Source of the DNA: an uncultured Clostridium sp.
Lineage (GTDB): Bacteria > Bacillota > Clostridia > Clostridiales > Clostridiaceae
DNA length: 19,375 bases
Direction: 5' to 3'
Assembly (NCBI RefSeq): GCF_934754915.1
Contig: NZ_CAKVKB010000066.1
Coordinates: 1-19,375 of the forward strand
Shown: positions 15,766 through 19,375 of the stretch, piece by piece
How the letters are laid out: every line of letters starts with the position of its first letter
Numbering within the stretch: the stretch's first letter is position 1
Made by a program: the position numbers and the translations under genes
The notes under the pieces: generated by a model
Database searches by the model: none
The model's input: the letters and a program-made list of their open reading frames with translations, nothing else
What the model was told of the DNA's origin: nothing

Positions 15766-16941
15766 CTATAAATATTTTTTTATTTCTTCCACCTTATTCA
15801 ATTGTTCCCATGGTAAATTAAGATCAGTTCTTCCAAAATGACCATAAGCAGCTGTCTGCTTGTAAATTGGTCTTCTTAAATCAAGATCTCTTATTATTGC
15901 ACCTGGTCTTAAATCAAATACTTTTTCTACTATTTCAACAATTTTATCATCACTTAATTTTCCTGTTCCAAAAGTATCAACAGTTATAGAAACTGGTTTA
16001 GCAACTCCAATTGCATAAGCTAATTGAATTTCTAATTTATCTGCAACACCTGCAGCAACTAAGTTTTTAGCTACCCATCTTGCAGCATATGCAGCTGATC
16101 TATCAACCTTTGTTGGATCTTTTCCTGAAAAAGCTCCTCCTCCATGTCTTCCATATCCACCATATGTGTCAACAATTATTTTTCTTCCTGTTAATCCTGA
16201 ATCTCCTTGAGGACCTCCAACAACGAATCTTCCTGTTGGGTTTATGAAATATCTAGTTTTGTCATCTAATAATTCTGATGGAACTACAGCTTTTATTACA
16301 TGTTCCTTTAAATCTTTTTCTATTTGTTCTAAAGTTACATTTTCATCATGCTGAGTTGATATAACGATTGTATCTATTCTTACAGGTTTTTCATCTTCAT
16401 ATTCAACTGTAACTTGAGTTTTACCATCTGGTCTTAAATAAGATAATGTATTATTTTTTCTTACTTCTGCAAGTCTTCTTGATAATTTATGAGCCATGTA
16501 TATTGGTAATGGCATATATGCATCTGTTTCATTAGTTGCAAATCCAAACATCATACCTTGATCTCCAGCACCTACAGCTTCAACATCATCTTTTTCCCCT
16601 TGTCTTGATTCAAGTGCTTCATCTACACCTTGAGCAATATCTGCTGATTGTTCATCTATTGTTGTCATAACAGCACATGTATCACAATCGAAACCATATT
16701 TTGCTCTATCATATCCTATTTCTCTTATAGTTTCTCTAACTACTTTTGGTATATCAACATAACAGCTAGTTGAGATTTCTCCCATAACCATTACCATACC
16801 TGTAGTAGTACATGTTTCACATGCAACTCTTGCATTTGGATCTTTTGCTAAAATGGCATCTAATACTCCATCTGAAATTTGGTCACACATTTTATCTGGA
16901 TGACCTTCTGTAACTGATTCTGAAGTAAATAATCTTCTCAT
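15766..16941 (-). CDS. metK: S-adenosylmethionine synthetase
   Basis: MetK makes S-adenosylmethionine from methionine and ATP, supplying the main methyl donor of the cell. The 391-aa protein shows the family signatures: SVTEGHPDKMCDQISD near the N-terminus (methionine/ATP site), GAGDQGMMFGFAT, GGPQGDSGLTGRKIIVDTYGG and GGGAFSGKDPTKVDRSAAY with metal and triphosphate residues. The start is the ATG at 16941, with GAGGGGAG about 7 nt upstream and the conserved MRRLFTSESVTEGH beginning; an in-frame codon 12 residues earlier lies upstream of the ribosome binding site and is rejected. It is controlled by a SAM-I riboswitch in its leader, so its product represses its own transcription. It is monocistronic, with its own terminator. 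Confidence 0.98.
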   Translation of the reverse strand: MRRLFTSESVTEGHPDKMCDQISDGVLDAILAKDPNARVACETCTTTGMVMVMGEISTSCYVDIPKVVRETIREIGYDRAKYGFDCDTCAVMTTIDEQSADIAQGVDEALESRQGEKDDVEAVGAGDQGMMFGFATNETDAYMPLPIYMAHKLSRRLAEVRKNNTLSYLRPDGKTQVTVEYEDEKPVRIDTIVISTQHDENVTLEQIEKDLKEHVIKAVVPSELLDDKTRYFINPTGRFVVGGPQGDSGLTGRKIIVDTYGGYGRHGGGAFSGKDPTKVDRSAAYAARWVAKNLVAAGVADKLEIQLAYAIGVAKPVSITVDTFGTGKLSDDKIVEIVEKVFDLRPGAIIRDLDLRRPIYKQTAAYGHFGRTDLNLPWEQLNKVEEIKKYL

Positions 16942-17123
16942 TTTGTTTCTCCCCTCACTCGATGTACTCTTTATCAAATTATTTTGCTTTGCTTTTTGCT
17001 ACTGCGCACACAAATATTTGAAAATTTTATTTAAAATATACTTTTCAAAATATGAAATAGCAAATAACTTAGATTGTATCGTCAGAAAAAAACTTAAAAT
17101 TATAATTTTTATAGAAATTTAAG
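16942..17123. other. Long metK leader segment after the riboswitch terminator
   Basis: About 180 bp separate the riboswitch terminator from the metK start. No gene fits. It contains AT-rich inverted pieces (TTTGAAAA and TTTTCAAA around 17017-17055) that may fold weakly, and the metK ribosome binding site at its end. The rest shows no recognisable structure. Confidence 0.5.
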
Positions 17124-17271
17124 ACAAATAAAAAACTCTTCGATAAGAAGAGTATAACTTTAAAAATCCTTTTCTTATCTTGTAGAATTATTTCTACAGG
17201 AATTGGCACCTTGAATATACAGGTTGCCGGGTTTCACAGGGCCCTATCCCTCCACCTCTCTTGATAAGAGT
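17124..17271 (-). promoter_or_regulatory. SAM-I (S-box) riboswitch with intrinsic terminator
   Basis: The minus strand shows the S-box core: AGAGGTGGAGGGATAGGGCC, TGTGAAACCCGGCAACC and AAGGTGCCAATTCCT, with P1 formed by TCTTATC (17269-17263) and GATAAGA (17179-17173). Downstream, ACTCTTC (17153-17147) and GAAGAGT (17141-17135) make a terminator hairpin followed by TTTTTTATTT. The 3' strand of P1 can instead pair with TTCTTATC inside the terminator (GATAAGAA/TTCTTATC), forming an antiterminator. With SAM bound, P1 forms, the terminator is freed and metK is switched off; without SAM, metK is read. Confidence 0.96.
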
Positions 17272-17294
17272 AACAATATATAATTTTCATGATT

Positions 17295-17323
17295 ATAGTA
17301 TCATATACATTTTTTTATGTCAA
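17295..17323 (-). promoter_or_regulatory. Promoter of the metK riboswitch transcript
   Basis: Consensus TTGACA (17318-17323), a 17-bp spacer and TACTAT (17295-17300) preceded by TGA form an extended -10 promoter. The start point would be near 17288, about 18 nt before the aptamer. A TATAAT at 17292-17297 overlaps but would need a 20-bp spacer. Confidence 0.6.
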
Positions 17324-17520
17324 CATCAAATTTTTTAAACTATCTCAAAAATATATCCTGAAAATGTATTTCTTAGATAAATCTTATTAATATTCTTATT
17401 CTTTATAATATTTTTAAAATTTTTAGAATATACAATCCTAATTTTTAAAATATATATTTTAACTCTCTTTAAAAATCATCTTCATATTCTTGATTAATAT
17501 AATTTCCTTATAATAGTCAG
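17324..17520. other. AT-rich spacer between metK promoter and IS
   Basis: About 200 bp of very AT-rich DNA without an open frame, convincing promoter or strong hairpin. I see nothing definite in it. Confidence 0.5.
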
Positions 17521-17534
17521 AACCACCCGTAAAA

Positions 17535-17555
17535 CGTAACACCAACAACTTAAGA
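17535..17555 (+). repeat. Left terminal inverted repeat of the IS
   Basis: The 21 bp are the exact reverse complement of 19104-19124. The transposase ribosome binding site follows about 54 bp later; a TATAAT at 17563-17568 may serve as its -10 box, without a good -35. Confidence 0.9.
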
Positions 17556-17623
17556 AATAGTTTATAATAAAAGTATCAATAATACATATTCCAATTTAAA
17601 ATGATTTAAGGAGGTATATGACT

Positions 17624-18985
17624 ATGGTTGATACTTTTATAAAAAGATTAGATGCTTCATATAAATTAATTTTTTCTGAAGAGATAAAAAATATTAGCCG
17701 AGGAAACAACCCAAATATTTTTCAACGAAAAAGAATTATGCCATTATCTGATATTTTGTTATGTTCTTTAAATAAGCAAGGATTAAATACTGATTTTGAA
17801 TTGCGAAAATATCTTATCTTTCAAAAAGGTCTTGATGAAGTAAATATAACAAAAGAAGCATATTTAAAACAAAGAAGAAAACTAAATCCAGAAGTTTTTA
17901 AAATTTTAAATTATCATTATATTTCAAATTTTTATAATTGTTGCCGAAACGAAGTGAAAAAATTCAAGGAATATCTAATTTTTGCAATTGATGGTACGGA
18001 TTTTGAAATTCCAAATACTAAACTCAATAGGGAATATTTTGGACAAGGTGTTAATGGAAAAACACAAAGTACTGCTAGAGCTACTGCTTCCGGAATACAT
18101 GATTTAGAAAATGATTTTTTTATAGATATTTCAATTAAGCCTTATAAAACAAGTGAAATTGAAATGGCTAAGGAAAATATTTTGAAATTAAAGTATATTG
18201 TGAATTATGAAAAAATAATAATTATGTTAGATAGGAAACTATCCATCTATAGAATTTTTCGATTTTCTAGAAAACAATAATATCAAGTTTGTTGTTAGAA
18301 TCAAAAAAACTGATTATAAGCGAGAACAGTTTTCCCTTAGTAATGATGATGACATTGTTGATATAGAACTAACTAAAAATAGAATAAATAAATTAAAAAC
18401 AAAATATCCAGAATTTTGTTCTAGAATAAAATATAAAAAAAGCATTACATTAAGAATGGTTAAGGTTAAAATTAGTGATAAAACAAATGAAGTGCTTTTA
18501 ACAAACTTATCAAAAGAAGAATTTGCTACTAATGATATTATTTCTTTGTATGGAAAGCGATGGGGAATCGAAATATCTTATAATACATTAAAAAATAAAA
18601 TTAAAATAGAATCATTCACAGGATTTTTACCTAATTTTATTTATCAGGATTTTTTTCACAGATGTTTGTTTATAATATTCTGCAAGATATATTACATTTT
18701 GCTAATTCTAAATTAAAATCAATACTGTATACAAAAGAAATAAAGAAAAATAGAAAGTATAAAAACAATAAGAATGTAAATGAAAATAATGCAATAGGTC
18801 TTTTAAAAGAAAAGTTAATTAGAATAATGATGATATTAGATGATAAAATACGTTTTAACAATTATATGAAATTAATTTCAGAAATGTTGAAGTATACCTC
18901 AGAAATTCGACCTGAAAAGCCTTCAAATGTAAGAATAAAAAATTTAGCTAATAAATATAGATATAATTTAAAATCAAGTTTTTAA
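17624..18985 (+). pseudogene. IS4-family transposase, broken by two frameshifts
   Basis: DDE transposase that would cut and join the IS ends. Three consecutive frames are needed to read it. The first (17624-18238) carries the DGT aspartate (about residue 123, AIDGTDFEIPN) and the second aspartate (MLDR, about 203). One extra A in the run 18236-18238 turns an expected DRNYPS into DRKLS and a premature stop at 18278-18280. The second frame (about 18239-18656) holds LENNNIKFVVRIKK and a perfect YREK signature, YGKRWGIEISYNTLK, with the catalytic Glu at 18570-18572. A missing T in the run 18650-18656 shifts to the third frame (QMFVYNILQDI), which runs to TAA at 18983-18985. The ATG at 17624 has AAGGAGG 9 nt upstream; one at 17618 is too close. 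All catalytic residues survive, so the damage is recent or reflects sequencing errors. Confidence 0.88.
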
Positions 18986-18998
18986 ATACAGTATTTAA
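18982..18998. repeat. 17-bp palindrome at the transposase stop codon
   Basis: TTAAATAC A GTATTTAA is a perfect palindrome with a 1-bp centre and includes the transposase TAA. It directly precedes the stem-loop at 19000-19033. Its role is unknown. Confidence 0.4.
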
Positions 18999-18999
18999 C

Positions 19000-19033
19000 T
19001 TAGTGAAAGAAAAAATAATTTTTCTTTCACTAA
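19000..19033 (+). terminator. Strong stem-loop after the transposase
   Basis: A 15-bp perfect stem (TTAGTGAAAGAAAAA, 19000-19014, with 19019-19033) closes an ATAA loop, 14 bp after the transposase stop. The plus-strand exit is AAAAAG, not a U-tract, so it is not a classic terminator. It may block transcription entering from outside or stabilise the mRNA end. Confidence 0.5.
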
Positions 19034-19103
19034 AAAAGTTGAGCAATTTTTATATTTTTTATGTATATGTATATTTAAAAAATTTAAATATACATAAAGC
19101 TGG

Positions 19104-19124
19104 TCTTAAGTTGTTGGTGTTACG
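19104..19124 (-). repeat. Right terminal inverted repeat of the IS
   Basis: Exact reverse complement of 17535-17555. It marks the right end of the element, about 55 bp before the tRNA terminator. Confidence 0.9.
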
Positions 19125-19178
19125 CATAGCAGGTGGTTTTATGTTTCGCATTCGCTCAACAGACTAAAGTCCATAATA

Positions 19179-19211
19179 AAAGTGCTAAGATAGTTAATAT
19201 CTTAGCACTTT
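19179..19211 (-). terminator. Terminator of the tRNA operon
   Basis: AAAGTGCTAAGATA (19179-19192) pairs perfectly with 19198-19211 over a GTTAA loop. On the minus strand the exit reads CACTTTTATTATGG. The stem starts at the last base of the tRNA-Tyr CCA end. Confidence 0.9.
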
Positions 19212-19294
19212 GGTGGAGGAAGATGGATTCGAACCATCGAAGCTAACGCAACAGATTTACAGTCTGCCCCCTTTGGCCACTCGGGAATTCCTCC
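19211..19294 (-). tRNA. tRNA-Tyr (GTA)
   Basis: An 84-nt class II tRNA. Acceptor GGAGGAA pairs with TTCCTCC, followed by discriminator A and an encoded CCA. The anticodon loop is CTGTAAA within AGACTGTAAATCTG, giving anticodon GTA. A long variable arm follows and the T-arm reads GATGGTTCGAATCCATC. It is the last gene of the tRNA cluster, directly before the terminator. Confidence 0.97.
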
Positions 19295-19299
19295 AAACA

Positions 19300-19374
19300 T
19301 GGAGCTGGCAATAGGAATCGAACCTACAACCTGCTGATTACAAGTCAGCTGCTCTACCGTTGAGCCATGCCAGC
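19300..19374 (-). tRNA. tRNA-Thr (TGT)
   Basis: A 75-nt tRNA. Acceptor GCTGGCA pairs with TGCCAGC, then discriminator T and an encoded CCA. The anticodon arm CTGACTTGTAATCAG gives anticodon TGT. The T-loop is GGTTCGATTCC and the D-arm GGCTCAACGGTAGAGC. It is complete, ends 5 bp before tRNA-Tyr and is co-transcribed with it. More tRNAs probably lie beyond the right edge. Confidence 0.97.
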
Positions 19375-19375
19375 A

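Larger units (their letters stand above)
17535..19124 (+). mobile_element. IS4-family insertion sequence (IS231-like), about 1.59 kb
   Basis: Perfect 21-bp inverted repeats bound the element: left 17535-17555, starting CGTAACACC and ending CAACTTAAGA; right 19104-19124. The inner part resembles the CAACTTAAG end of IS231 elements. The interior is filled by one transposase gene with the IS4 YREK signature, and the length agrees with IS231-type elements. No target-site duplication is recognisable next to these ends. Outside them, AACCACC (17521-17527) and GGTGGTT (19132-19138) extend the symmetry after a 7-bp gap on each side. The transposase is frameshifted, so the copy is probably not autonomous. 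Confidence 0.85.

Noticed and set aside
18670..18861. 63-codon minus-strand frame inside the IS
   Set aside because: Antisense to the transposase C-terminal segment, which is recognisable; no start signal.

Overview
The window looks like chromosomal DNA of a low-GC Firmicute, most likely Clostridium sensu stricto. The DNA is very AT-rich, ribosome binding sites are strong AGGAGG types, the promoters match sigma-A, and metK is led by a SAM-I riboswitch. The order recD2 / comFA-like / comFC / raiA RNA / hpf / secA / prfB matches clostridial chromosomes and resembles the Bacillus comF-hpf-secA-prfB neighbourhood. Nearly every gene lies on the minus strand, so the account below runs from high to low coordinates.

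Right end (17.5-19.4 kb): two minus-strand tRNA genes, Thr(TGT) and Tyr(GTA), share a terminator. Beside them is a 1.59-kb IS4-family insertion sequence with perfect 21-bp inverted repeats. Its transposase is broken by two frameshifts. The IS sits between the tRNA cluster and the metK promoter.

Middle (10.7-17.3 kb): metK is preceded by a SAM-I (S-box) riboswitch with a visible terminator/antiterminator switch and a near-consensus promoter. Next comes an operon of recD2 (DNA helicase), a degenerate ComFA-like protein without a Walker A loop, and comFC (phosphoribosyltransferase-like competence protein). A roughly 215-nt structured RNA, recognised as the raiA RNA, follows; its promoter is built into the last codons of comFC and its -10 box contains the comFC stop codon. 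Then comes hpf, the long-form ribosome hibernation factor, with its own promoter and terminator.

Left half (0-10.4 kb): secA (preprotein translocase ATPase) is followed by prfB (release factor 2), which needs a programmed +1 frameshift at an in-frame TGA after codon 26. A convergent plus-strand gene for a small membrane protein shares a bidirectional terminator with prfB. It is transcribed divergently from a two-component pair (OmpR-type regulator, then HAMP histidine kinase). Next are a CPBP-family membrane protein that has lost both histidines of its catalytic motifs, and tex, an RNA-binding transcription accessory factor.

Much of the window is core housekeeping: secretion, translation termination, ribosome hibernation, SAM synthesis, tRNAs and DNA repair. 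The points most worth attention are the raiA RNA with its embedded promoter, the two probable pseudoenzymes (ComFA-like and CPBP-like), the prfB recoding site, and the unusual ends of the IS. I found no CRISPR array, prophage or defence island.
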